Positions 1 to 6,356 of a stretch of 29,656 nucleotides of DNA are shown piece after piece. A program made the translations under genes and the position numbers. The DNA lies in the NCBI GenBank assembly GCA_014534385.1, contig JACVRP010000002.1, forward strand, positions 1-29,656, read 5' to 3'. The notes beneath the pieces were generated by a model. That model was not told the DNA's origin and searched no databases. It saw nothing but the letters and a program-made list of their open reading frames with translations. Within the stretch, counting starts at the first letter, position 1; each line of letters starts with the position of its first letter. The DNA is from Cyanobacteria bacterium Co-bin13. GTDB taxonomy: Bacteria; Cyanobacteriota; Cyanobacteriia; Phormidesmidales; Phormidesmidaceae.

Positions 1-95
1 AGTCTAGACACTTTCATGCTACACCTGTAGTATTGACATAGGAAATTAACGTTAGTCAACCAGCTTTTTGGCTGTACTGCTCAAGGAGACCTGCT

Positions 96-311
96 GTGAG
101 AAGATTTCTACCCACCGGCATGCAAGTAAAGGCCCTCGCCAGCGGCGGCGGCAGCCTAATGGGTGCGATCGCAGGCCTCCTATCCACCTATCGCAACCTC
201 AAGTTTGGCCTGTTTGAGCGAACTGGCGGGACAGATCTGTCCGCCGATCGATCTAGGCAACATAGGCGAAGCGAGCAGTGCAGTTCTTTCCCTGTACTTC
301 AGCTGGGTTAA
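96..311 (+). CDS. Doubtful small ORF, 71 aa
   Basis: I do not recognise this protein. In its favour, a GTG start lies 7 nt after AGGAG (84-88), which is ideal spacing. Against it, the C-terminal half is rich in Arg and Ser with no clear fold, other frames are open across the same bases, and no family motif is visible. Residues from about 15 to 30 are Gly/Ala-rich and mildly hydrophobic. It could be a real short peptide, a decayed gene or chance. Codon-bias scoring or a match in related genomes would decide. Confidence 0.2.
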   Translation: MRRFLPTGMQVKALASGGGSLMGAIAGLLSTYRNLKFGLFERTGGTDLSADRSRQHRRSEQCSSFPVLQLG

Positions 312-336
312 CCCGATTCTTTCCAGGTTTATCCAG

Positions 337-366
337 CCCTCGCTTCTCCCAACCGGGAAGCGGGGG
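337..366 (+). terminator. Possible hairpin terminator
   Basis: CCCTCGCTTC (337-346) can pair with GAAGCGGGGG (357-366) around a 10-nt loop, giving a 10-bp stem with one T-G wobble. Only a short T run follows, so it may be a weak terminator or a leader structure of the gene at 486. Confidence 0.3.
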
Positions 367-485
367 TTTGTGTGCTGTATTTTCCCCTATTGCCAAGCTC
401 ACGCTCCCCGCCGGTTTGCGCCTCACGCATTCCTACTGTTTGGTTTTTGGCATTCTCAGCACCTTTGGATTTTTAAGACCTAACC

Positions 486-905
486 ATGCTGAAGATTACG
501 TATACAGATACCGGGCTTGTCCTAGAGCGGGTAGCCCAAAGCGTTGAAGCCATCGTGGCCCAGCGGACGCTTCTGACCCTGCGGCTGGGCCAGTCGATTG
601 CGGTGCAGCCAACCTATGCCTCCTTGCCTCTGCCGGCGGACCTGCCGGGAATGATCCACCTGCAGCAGTTAGCCCGGCAGACAGAAGCCGTTGCCATCGA
701 CCGCTGCGATAGCGACAGCCCCGAGCAGCTCTGCAGCTGGCTAGAAGTCACCCTGCACGGCGTCTGGATTGCAGAATCTACCAGCAGCGACGAAGGCATC
801 TTCGTCACTGAACTCGACTCCGCCCTAGAGCATCTGCTCATGGCGATCTGGCAGCAGACCCAGCGGCGACACTCGTCGGCTCGTCGAGTCCCCAGAGTTT
901 GCTAA
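486..905 (+). CDS. alr0857-family conserved cyanobacterial protein
   Basis: This 139-residue protein of unknown function resembles the alr0857 family, which is conserved across cyanobacteria. Family members open with a similar MLKITYT-x-T segment followed by a LERVAQSVE-like helix, a hydrophobic strand ending in GQSI, and a PADLPG motif, all present here at residues 1-60. A VTLHGVWI strand follows near 90-98 and a C-terminal helix of the LLMAIWQQTQ type near 116-125. There is no signal peptide or membrane segment, so it is probably cytoplasmic. The ATG at 486 matches the family start. It runs convergently to the HD gene that ends at 964. The family assignment is from recalled sequence resemblance; no function is known to me. 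Confidence 0.8.
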   Translation: MLKITYTDTGLVLERVAQSVEAIVAQRTLLTLRLGQSIAVQPTYASLPLPADLPGMIHLQQLARQTEAVAIDRCDSDSPEQLCSWLEVTLHGVWIAESTSSDEGIFVTELDSALEHLLMAIWQQTQRRHSSARRVPRVC

Positions 906-963
906 GGGTAGGCACAGGCCTTTTACCGAGCTAACGGGAAAAAACCGCCCCAGGTCTACAGGT

Positions 964-1815
964 CTATATGAAGGACTCTGGGTGAGACTCGTGCTCTATC
1001 TCAAACACGTGGGAGTAGAGATTGGCCAGAACTTGCTTACCCTCCTGGGTCAGCTGCAGATAGCGCACGGCATCTTGGATGTAGGGGTAGGCTGTTTTCC
1101 AGTAAAACTTGGGATAGTTCAGCCGCAGATCCTCTGGGTTGTGGTAGCCCAGGTGTTGATTGACCCCAGTTTCCTCAAACTCGTAGAACAGGGAGGGAAT
1201 TTTTTGCAGGTAGCGGGGGTCGGCTAACTGACCAATCAGATCCGCTGCCCTGACCAGCCCCGGATACCGGATAGTGTCCTGGTGATCGCTGTCGCTGGGC
1301 ACCGGAAAGCGAGTTAGCTCAATGTTTTCCTTAACTACCTCGGCATTGATCAGGTGGTGACCGCCAAAGCGCTCCTCAACAAAGAGCTTGCCCCGATCTA
1401 CGTGGTAAGGGGTCAATCCGGCATCGGTGGCCCCTGAGGGCAGCGCAACGGTTTCGTTGTCTCGACCGGTGGCGAAGGTATTTTTGGGAATGCTGTCTTG
1501 GCGGCAGACGCCTCGAATGTAGCCAATGTCGTGGCACACCAGGGAAATCATAAAGTGGAGCCAGTCTTCGCAAGACACCCCGCCCTCACGAATGTGCCGG
1601 CCCCGCAAAATCTCCTGGCCCACTAAGGTGACGTAAATAGTGTGCTCAACATTGTGGTAGAGCGCATTGCCGTTGGCAATGTTTTCTAGCCCCATGCTGC
1701 CGACCCAGGCAATGATGTCGGCATAGTTGGACTTGAGACCACCATAGGTGGATGAATAGCCCTCCCGCAGGGCCTCTACAAAGGAGTTGATCAGAATCTT
1801 GTTGGGATTCAACAT
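964..1815 (-). CDS. HD-domain metal-dependent phosphohydrolase-like protein (Npun_R2479 type)
   Basis: With the ATG at 1815 this is a 283-residue HD-superfamily protein. The metal-binding signature is clear: H54 and H58 in ALYHNVEHT and the H95-D96 pair in VCHDIGY. A second His-rich segment ending in ERFGGHH lies further on. HD proteins of this type are metal-dependent phosphohydrolases; the substrate is unknown and cyclic-nucleotide phosphodiesterase activity is only one possibility. The frame stays open upstream to a TTG at 1875, but that would place the start inside the regulatory palindrome at 1859-1878, so I prefer ATG 1815. The gene is divergent from the TetR gene at 1914, with the palindrome between them, which suggests the TetR protein controls both. 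The assignment to the cyanobacterial Npun_R2479 family is by resemblance. Confidence 0.85.
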   Translation of the reverse strand: MLNPNKILINSFVEALREGYSSTYGGLKSNYADIIAWVGSMGLENIANGNALYHNVEHTIYVTLVGQEILRGRHIREGGVSCEDWLHFMISLVCHDIGYIRGVCRQDSIPKNTFATGRDNETVALPSGATDAGLTPYHVDRGKLFVEERFGGHHLINAEVVKENIELTRFPVPSDSDHQDTIRYPGLVRAADLIGQLADPRYLQKIPSLFYEFEETGVNQHLGYHNPEDLRLNYPKFYWKTAYPYIQDAVRYLQLTQEGKQVLANLYSHVFEIEHESHPESFI

Positions 1816-1858
1816 AGGGGCACCTGAGTCAGGAGAAGGAGGGTAGCTCAGCGTAGCA

Positions 1859-1878
1859 TTGAACGATTGTTCCAAAAT
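1859..1878. promoter_or_regulatory. Predicted TetR operator, copy 1
   Basis: TTGAACGATTGTTCCAAAAT contains a GAAC-4-GTTC inverted repeat and sits between the divergent HD gene (start 1815) and tetR gene (start 1914). The same 20 bases recur exactly at 2865-2884 upstream of trxA. Position and repetition fit an autoregulatory operator for the adjacent TetR protein; binding itself is inferred. Confidence 0.7.
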
Positions 1879-1888
1879 TTGCTATGAC
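1859..1888 (+). promoter_or_regulatory. Likely tetR promoter
   Basis: TTGAAC (1859-1864) could be the -35 and TATGAC (1883-1888) the -10, 18 bp apart. Transcription would begin near 1895, downstream of the alternative ATG at 1884, which supports ATG 1914 as the real tetR start. The predicted operator covers the -35 and spacer, as expected for repression. Confidence 0.4.
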
Positions 1889-1913
1889 AAAAGCAGCGAC
1901 CCTATATCTTCTT

Positions 1914-2495
1914 ATGCCACGACAAAAGGCGTTTGACCAGGAAGCGGTGCTAGAAAAAGCAATGCAGGTCTTCTGGCAGAAGGGGTATGAGGCAACTTCT
2001 GTGCAGGACCTGGTGGAAGCCATGGGAATTAACCGAGGCAGCCTCTACGATACTTTTTGCGATAAGCGGCAGCTATTTCTAAGTGCGATCGCACACTACA
2101 CCAGTACTTTCATTCAGCAGGCAGTCGATCGGCTACAGGCCCCCGGTGCAGCCCGTCAGGCCATCTTCGACTACTTTGAGACCCTAGTGCAGTGCATCGA
2201 AGATGCTTCTCCCTGCCAGGGCTGCCTGATGACCAACACAATTATTGAATTTAGCCCTCACGATCCGGAAGTCGCCAACCACCTAAAGCAAACCCTCTTA
2301 AAGTTAGAAGACGCTTTTTATACAGCTTTGGTACGGGCTAAGGACCGAGGCGAAATTCCTCACGATGCCCAACTCAGAACCCTAGCTCGCTATCTAACTG
2401 CCAGCGTTCAAGGCCTCCAGGTCATCTCCAAGGTAGATCCCGATCCCCATAGCCTGCGTGATATCGTCAAGACAATCCTGACCGTGCTGGGTTAG
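1914..2495 (+). CDS. TetR/AcrR-family transcriptional regulator, cysteine-containing
   Basis: This 193-residue repressor has an N-terminal helix-turn-helix at about residues 10-57. The recognition region MGINRGSLYDTF is typical of the subgroup whose members begin MPR-x-x-x-FD. The ligand domain contains SPCQGCLMTNTIIE, with C101 and C104 three positions apart, plus C49 and C94. Several relatives sense electrophiles or oxidants through cysteines in this region (NemR is a known example), so thiol sensing is plausible here but unproven. An in-frame ATG at 1884 would add ten residues unlike the family, and the likely transcription start falls after it, so 1914 is chosen. The predicted operator lies just upstream. 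Candidate targets are the gene itself, the divergent HD gene, trxA and possibly the transferase at 3562. Confidence 0.9.
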   Translation: MPRQKAFDQEAVLEKAMQVFWQKGYEATSVQDLVEAMGINRGSLYDTFCDKRQLFLSAIAHYTSTFIQQAVDRLQAPGAARQAIFDYFETLVQCIEDASPCQGCLMTNTIIEFSPHDPEVANHLKQTLLKLEDAFYTALVRAKDRGEIPHDAQLRTLARYLTASVQGLQVISKVDPDPHSLRDIVKTILTVLG

Positions 2496-2508
2496 CCCTC
2501 ACCCACCT

Positions 2509-2817
2509 GTGCCCTACCCGCCCAAGCCTCGTACTGCCTTTCGTGCTTCAGACATTTCTGTCTTTTTGGCGGGGCTAGCACTGCTGTTTTTTCTCTGGTT
2601 CGGCATTCATCTCCTGGCTTTGCAGCTGGCTATAGGCAGCATTCATCGCCCCTACGGCTGTCTCCCTAGAGACGTTACCTGCGTTGATCAGCACCGTCAG
2701 CGAGCAACTTCTAGAATCTGGCTAGCTTACCTGGTCCTGGCTCCGCCGCTAGCAGGCCTAACCGCCCGACACATTTCCCGACAGGAGCGCCGTCCACAAA
2801 AGCGCCGACGGAAGTAA
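2509..2817 (+). CDS. Small putative membrane protein, 102 aa
   Basis: I do not recognise the family. The ORF begins with GTG 13 nt after the tetR stop and has no good ribosome-binding site, so it would depend on coupling to tetR. Two hydrophobic stretches, at about residues 17-40 and 73-88, flank a short loop with two cysteines (residues 51 and 58). The C-terminus is strongly basic (RRPQKRRRK), which would favour a cytoplasmic tail. It may be co-transcribed with tetR as part of its stress response. No ATG is available, and an artefactual ORF is possible. Confidence 0.5.
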   Translation: MPYPPKPRTAFRASDISVFLAGLALLFFLWFGIHLLALQLAIGSIHRPYGCLPRDVTCVDQHRQRATSRIWLAYLVLAPPLAGLTARHISRQERRPQKRRRK

Positions 2818-2864
2818 AGGCAGCGTGAATTTTGGCTGCTTCTCAGAATTTTCTCAGGCAAAAC

Positions 2865-2884
2865 TTGAACGATTGTTCCAAAAT
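2865..2884. promoter_or_regulatory. Predicted TetR operator, copy 2 (upstream of trxA)
   Basis: This is an exact 20-base copy of the site at 1859-1878, TTGAACGATTGTTCCAAAAT. It lies 135 nt before the trxA start and after the small membrane protein gene. A perfect 20-mer repeat near its own regulator is strong evidence for a shared operator and places trxA in the regulon by inference. Confidence 0.7.
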
Positions 2885-3019
2885 AGAGATTAGGCCCTGT
2901 CCCCAAGTAGCAGGCCCAGCCTGAGATAATGAATCAATTTAATGCGGGCAAAGAATTTGAGTTCGGCCCGCTAGGGCAACTCTGATCTCACCGCTAACCT
3001 ACCGAAGGAGAAAACTCTA

Positions 3020-3370
3020 ATGGCTGACGATGCAAAATACCTGACCCTCACCTCAGAAAATTTTGAAGCTGAGGTGCTGCAGAGTGACGTTCCAGTGCTC
3101 GTTGACTTTTGGGCTGCCTGGTGTGGGCCCTGCCGCATCATGAACCCAATTGTCGAAGAGATGGCGGCTGAATTTGCCGGAAAGGCAAAAATTGCCAAGG
3201 TTAACGTAGACGAGAATGACGATTTGGCCCTGCAGTATCACGTCATGGCCATCCCGACCCTAATTTTCTTCAATCAGGGGCAGCGGGTAGATACGATTGC
3301 AGGCGTTCTATCTAAGGCCGATCTGGTTGCCAAGCTCAACAGCCTGATTGCCGCAAACGTCACCGCCTAG
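3020..3370 (+). CDS. trxA: Thioredoxin
   Basis: This is a 116-residue single-domain thioredoxin. The redox site is WCGPC at residues 34-38 with catalytic C35 and C38. The cis-proline loop is present as AIPT, and the FFNQGQ and GVLSKADL segments match the end of the fold. It reduces protein disulfides in the cytoplasm using electrons from thioredoxin reductases. A strong AAGGAG at 3005-3010, nine bases before the ATG, fixes the start. The residues after the active site read RIMNPIVEEMA rather than the commoner RMVAP, so it may be one of the divergent cyanobacterial thioredoxin types. Copy 2 of the predicted TetR operator lies upstream and a glutathione transferase gene follows, which suggests thiol-stress induction. 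The fold is certain; the exact type is not. Confidence 0.95.
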   Translation: MADDAKYLTLTSENFEAEVLQSDVPVLVDFWAAWCGPCRIMNPIVEEMAAEFAGKAKIAKVNVDENDDLALQYHVMAIPTLIFFNQGQRVDTIAGVLSKADLVAKLNSLIAANVTA

Positions 3371-3525
3371 CGCAGTCCGGGAGGCATCAATCTGCTCTCC
3401 CTAGCTGATTTAGCCTGACTTATTGTCTCAATCCAAGCGCTTTCGCCAGGTACTATCCTGCCTTATCCGATCGTTTGGGGAAGCTCTATTTGCGGGTTTT
3501 TTCCTCAAGTGGCAGGAGTCCTGGC

Positions 3526-3541
3526 CTGAGCGGTTGTTCCA
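3526..3541. promoter_or_regulatory. Weak operator-like site upstream of the transferase
   Basis: CTGAGCGGTTGTTCCA resembles the two perfect operators (TTGAACGATTGTTCCA), differing at three of 16 positions. The right arm GTTCCA is intact but the left arm GAAC is GAGC. It lies about 20 nt before the ATG at 3562, a sensible place for repression. It may be a lower-affinity third site or chance. Confidence 0.35.
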
Positions 3542-3561
3542 GCACTACGGCAACAAACACC

Positions 3562-4179
3562 ATGATTGACCTCTACACTTTCACCACGCCCAATGGCCGC
3601 AAGCCTGCCATTTTCCTAGAAGAAGCTGGCCTTCCCTACACCGTCCATAAAATTGATATTTCCAAGGGAGAACAGTTTAACCCCGACTTTGTCTCCATTA
3701 GCCCCAACAGCAAAATCCCAGCCATCGTTGACCAGGAAACGGGGCTAACCGTTTTTGAGTCGGGTGCGATCTTGATCTACCTGGCTGAGAAAACCGGAAA
3801 ACTGCTGCCTCAAGACCTGCAGGGCCGTCATCGGGTGATCCAGTGGTTGATGTTTCAAATGGCTAGTGTCGGTCCGATGTTTGGCCAGCTAGGACATTTT
3901 CGCCGATCCGCTCCCGAATCAATTGACTATGCCATCAATCGCTATGAGAAGGAAGTCCTCCGCCTGCTGGGAGTGATGGAGAAACAGCTGACGGATCACC
4001 CGTTTCTAGCAGGGGACTACTCTATTGCAGACATTGCTACCTACCCCTGGGTTGCGGTCTACGATTACCTGGGCATCTCGCTGGAGGCCTTTCCCAACGT
4101 TGAAAAATGGACGGCAACCCTGGCTGAACGACCTGCCGTGCAGAAAGGCATGGCTGTTCTGCAGCCTAATGCTGCTTAG
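3562..4179 (+). CDS. Glutathione S-transferase, YfcG/nu-class-like
   Basis: From ATG 3562 this is a 205-residue cytosolic GST. It aligns from memory with E. coli YfcG along its length: MIDLY at the start, the T9-P10-N11 motif that binds glutathione in nu-class enzymes, ISPNSKIPAIVD, and ESGAILIYLAEKTGKLLP in the thioredoxin-like domain (residues 1-85). An all-helical domain with DYSIADIATYPWV follows. YfcG-type enzymes reduce disulfides with glutathione without a catalytic cysteine, so this is probably a glutathione-dependent disulfide reductase and not a detoxifying transferase. A TTG at 3475 would add 29 residues unlike the family and is rejected. It follows trxA on the same strand, with a weak copy of the TetR operator just upstream, so both belong plausibly to one thiol-stress response. 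Confidence 0.9.
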   Translation: MIDLYTFTTPNGRKPAIFLEEAGLPYTVHKIDISKGEQFNPDFVSISPNSKIPAIVDQETGLTVFESGAILIYLAEKTGKLLPQDLQGRHRVIQWLMFQMASVGPMFGQLGHFRRSAPESIDYAINRYEKEVLRLLGVMEKQLTDHPFLAGDYSIADIATYPWVAVYDYLGISLEAFPNVEKWTATLAERPAVQKGMAVLQPNAA

Positions 4180-4298
4180 AGGTAAGGCGTAAGGAAGGTT
4201 TTCTTAAAGTGCTCGATAGAGCCTATGCTGCGAGAAGGCTGCCTCTTCTAAACTCTTGCCCTGTAGTCCTCGGCCTTCTCCTTCTTTTCCCCCTTCTT

Positions 4299-5924
4299 CT
4301 AAAGAATTCCTCTGCGGCCGTTGGGGTAGACGGTTGACCAGTTTGTTCGCGCCATAGCCAGCTGCTCCTCTGTAATCGCAGCTCCACTTAGGTCAGCCCC
4401 ACACAGGTTAGCGCCTCGTAAATTGGCGTTTGACAGACAGGCATAACTAAGATCGGCTCCGCGCAGGTCGGCATTTTCCAGGTTGGCAAAATTGAAGTAG
4501 GCGCGGCCTAGTCGGCTATTGCGAAAAACGGCCTGGGGTAAATCGGCTTTGCCAAAGTTAGCGCTCGACAGATCTGCGCCCTGAAAGTTCGCCTTGGTAA
4601 ACTTTGACTGATTGAAATTAGCCCCAGAGAGGTTAGAACGCTGCAGGTCAAGGGTCGCAAACGTCTGCATTGAAAAATCGCGCTGGCCTTTCAGATAGCT
4701 CAGCTTAATTTCATCGGCTGTGAACTTTGAGATGGAGGGCTTGCGCTGAGGCGTTGGGGAAAGGGGTAGGGGGTGAGACGGCGGCATCCGGTTAGGAGAG
4801 CCCATGTAAGGGGGTTTCCTGCCATTGCCTAAAACTGTTCCCGAGCGCGAGGTGACGCGCTCCCGACGGGCTCGGATGGCTGCTGCCATGCGAGCGGAGG
4901 GGGAACCTGTCGAGTTGCCGCCGGAGGTGAGCGGGCTAGAAGCCCCGCTGATAGGCCCACTCATGGGATCGTTACGGCCTGAAGGCGGCATTTGAAAGGC
5001 CATGTTTTGGGCCAGGCTGTCCATGTAGGGCTCTAGATCCAAGTCCCGAAGAATCGCGTCAATGGACTGATAGCGATGGCGCACAGAAATCTCCAGCATC
5101 TTCTGAAGCACCCCTGCAAAATGTTCGCTCACCTGGATTCTTTCCCGCCACAGCAGCTCCCCAGTGGTCGGGTCGTAGTCTAGATCCTTAGGGGATTGGG
5201 CGGAAAGGAGATAGATGCAGGTAACGCCCAATGCATAGATATCGCTGGCATAAACCGGTCGCATAGCCATTTGCTCTGGTGGTGCATAGCCGGGGGTGCC
5301 AATGGCGTAGGCGGTTAGGGCAGTTTGTTCTGTGCTGCTAGCCTTGACCGGGTTGACCTTATCTTTAACCGCGCCAAAGTCAATCAAGACCAGCTTTTTA
5401 TCCTGTTCCCGGCGAATAATGTTGGCTGGCTTGAGATCCCGGTGAATCACCTGGCTGCTGTGGACATACTGAATCATGGGGAGAATTTCGCTAAGAAATT
5501 GCTTTACCCCCGCTTCAGTAAAAGGGCCGCCGCGCTTGACCTCCTGCTGCAGAGTTGCCCCGTTGATAAATTCCTGCACCAGGTAAAACTCCTGGTCGAT
5601 CTCAAAATAGTCGAGCAGTCGCGGCAGCTGAGGATGGTTGCCAATCTTCCCCAAGATCTTGGCTTCCCGCTGAAACAGATCCCTGGCCATGTCGAGGATG
5701 TGGGGGGCTTCTGTGGAGGGGCGCAGCTGCTTGATAACGCAGGGTGGGTTGCCGGGCAGCGCCTCATCTCGGGCCAAGAAGGTGGCTCCAAAGCCGCCTC
5801 TCCCCAGTGCTCGAAGCATGCGATACCGGTCCCGCAGCAGGAGGGTTGCCCCACAGGCCTGACACTGATTAGCAGTGGGCGGATTCTTGGGATTAGGGCA
5901 AGCGGGGTTGATACAGTAGCTCAT
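4299..5924 (-). CDS. Ser/Thr protein kinase with Cys prefix and pentapeptide repeats (SpkB-like)
   Basis: This 541-residue protein has three parts. An N-terminal four-cysteine motif (C4, C9, C21, C24) looks like a small zinc or redox site. A eukaryotic-type kinase domain covers about 33-300: glycine loop GRGGFGATF, lysine in CVIKQL, catalytic HRDLKPANI, DFGAVK, and APPEQ in place of APE. After a Ser/Pro/Gly-rich linker come pentapeptide repeats (ANFQG, ADLSS, ANLRG and similar) at about 440-520. The order matches Synechocystis SpkB (Slr1697), whose Cys motif I recall as redox-sensitive and linked to oxidative-stress tolerance; several paralogues share the plan, so no symbol is given. ATG 5924 gives the family start MSYCINPAC; the frame is open upstream to 5999. 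It is convergent with the GST gene and divergent from pheT. All kinase residues look intact. Confidence 0.92.
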   Translation of the reverse strand: MSYCINPACPNPKNPPTANQCQACGATLLLRDRYRMLRALGRGGFGATFLARDEALPGNPPCVIKQLRPSTEAPHILDMARDLFQREAKILGKIGNHPQLPRLLDYFEIDQEFYLVQEFINGATLQQEVKRGGPFTEAGVKQFLSEILPMIQYVHSSQVIHRDLKPANIIRREQDKKLVLIDFGAVKDKVNPVKASSTEQTALTAYAIGTPGYAPPEQMAMRPVYASDIYALGVTCIYLLSAQSPKDLDYDPTTGELLWRERIQVSEHFAGVLQKMLEISVRHRYQSIDAILRDLDLEPYMDSLAQNMAFQMPPSGRNDPMSGPISGASSPLTSGGNSTGSPSARMAAAIRARRERVTSRSGTVLGNGRKPPYMGSPNRMPPSHPLPLSPTPQRKPSISKFTADEIKLSYLKGQRDFSMQTFATLDLQRSNLSGANFNQSKFTKANFQGADLSSANFGKADLPQAVFRNSRLGRAYFNFANLENADLRGADLSYACLSNANLRGANLCGADLSGAAITEEQLAMARTNWSTVYPNGRRGIL

Positions 5925-6356
5925 GCTGCGTTTCGGATTTAGGTTCGGGTAACGGCAGTCGCTTTGAAGGACGGCGGTGGGGGTAGATCTAGGGAGCACG
6001 CTGAGGGGCGTTTTGTCCTCGTTAACTGGAGTTTTCCGCTTCAGACCCGATGGGTACTGTCACATTACTCTAATTATTCCCTGATTCGTAGGGGGGTTAT
6101 ATGCCCTAAGTTCGCTTAAATCGGTGAAGAATCTCTGAAGAATTCTTGGGTCTGATTAATTTGGCGCATTTAACTAGACTAAGTCAGGTCTCAATGCAGT
6201 TTTAGTGCTAATCAAGCATTCTGCGCTGCTGAGGTCGAATCCGGTCACTGGAGCTTTTTTGAAGCCGCCTGCAGGGTATCTGGGGCGGTAGAATAGGTGG
6301 GTTGTTGATGAACAAACATTAAGAGCTGCTCAGCGGGCAGCGTTACGGTATATCCG
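5925..6356. other. Divergent intergenic region between the kinase gene and pheT
   Basis: No gene is visible in these 430 bases, which must hold both divergent promoters. TAGAAT at 6289-6294 is a good -10 candidate for pheT but lacks an obvious -35. Near 6125-6146 an 11-base unit beginning TGAAGAAT is repeated head to tail (eight of 11 identical), and the second copy overlaps the palindrome AAGAATTCTT at 6138-6147. This could bind a response regulator. There is no strong ribosome-binding site before the pheT ATG. Confidence 0.5.

Larger units (their letters stand above)
1..485. other. Left-edge region without a confident gene
   Basis: This stretch precedes the first confident gene at 486. It holds a TTGACA hexamer at 33-38 with no convincing -10 partner, a ribosome-binding-site-like AAGGAG at 83-88, one HIP1 octamer at 165-172, a doubtful small ORF at 96-311 and a hairpin at 337-366. 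Three overlapping frames are open here, none with a recognisable family, so most of it is probably non-coding or decayed. Confidence 0.5.

Noticed and set aside
163..547. Overlapping open frames before the gene at 486
   Set aside because: They have no family resemblance, overlap each other and the alr0857-like gene, and lack start signals.
1816..1875. TTG start at 1875 extending the HD protein by 20 residues
   Set aside because: It would lie inside the predicted operator, uses a rare start, and the extra residues do not look like the family.
6230..6250. A tRNA T-arm-like GGTCGAATCC
   Set aside because: The arm lacks the GTTC pairing pattern, and no anticodon arm or acceptor stem is found around it.
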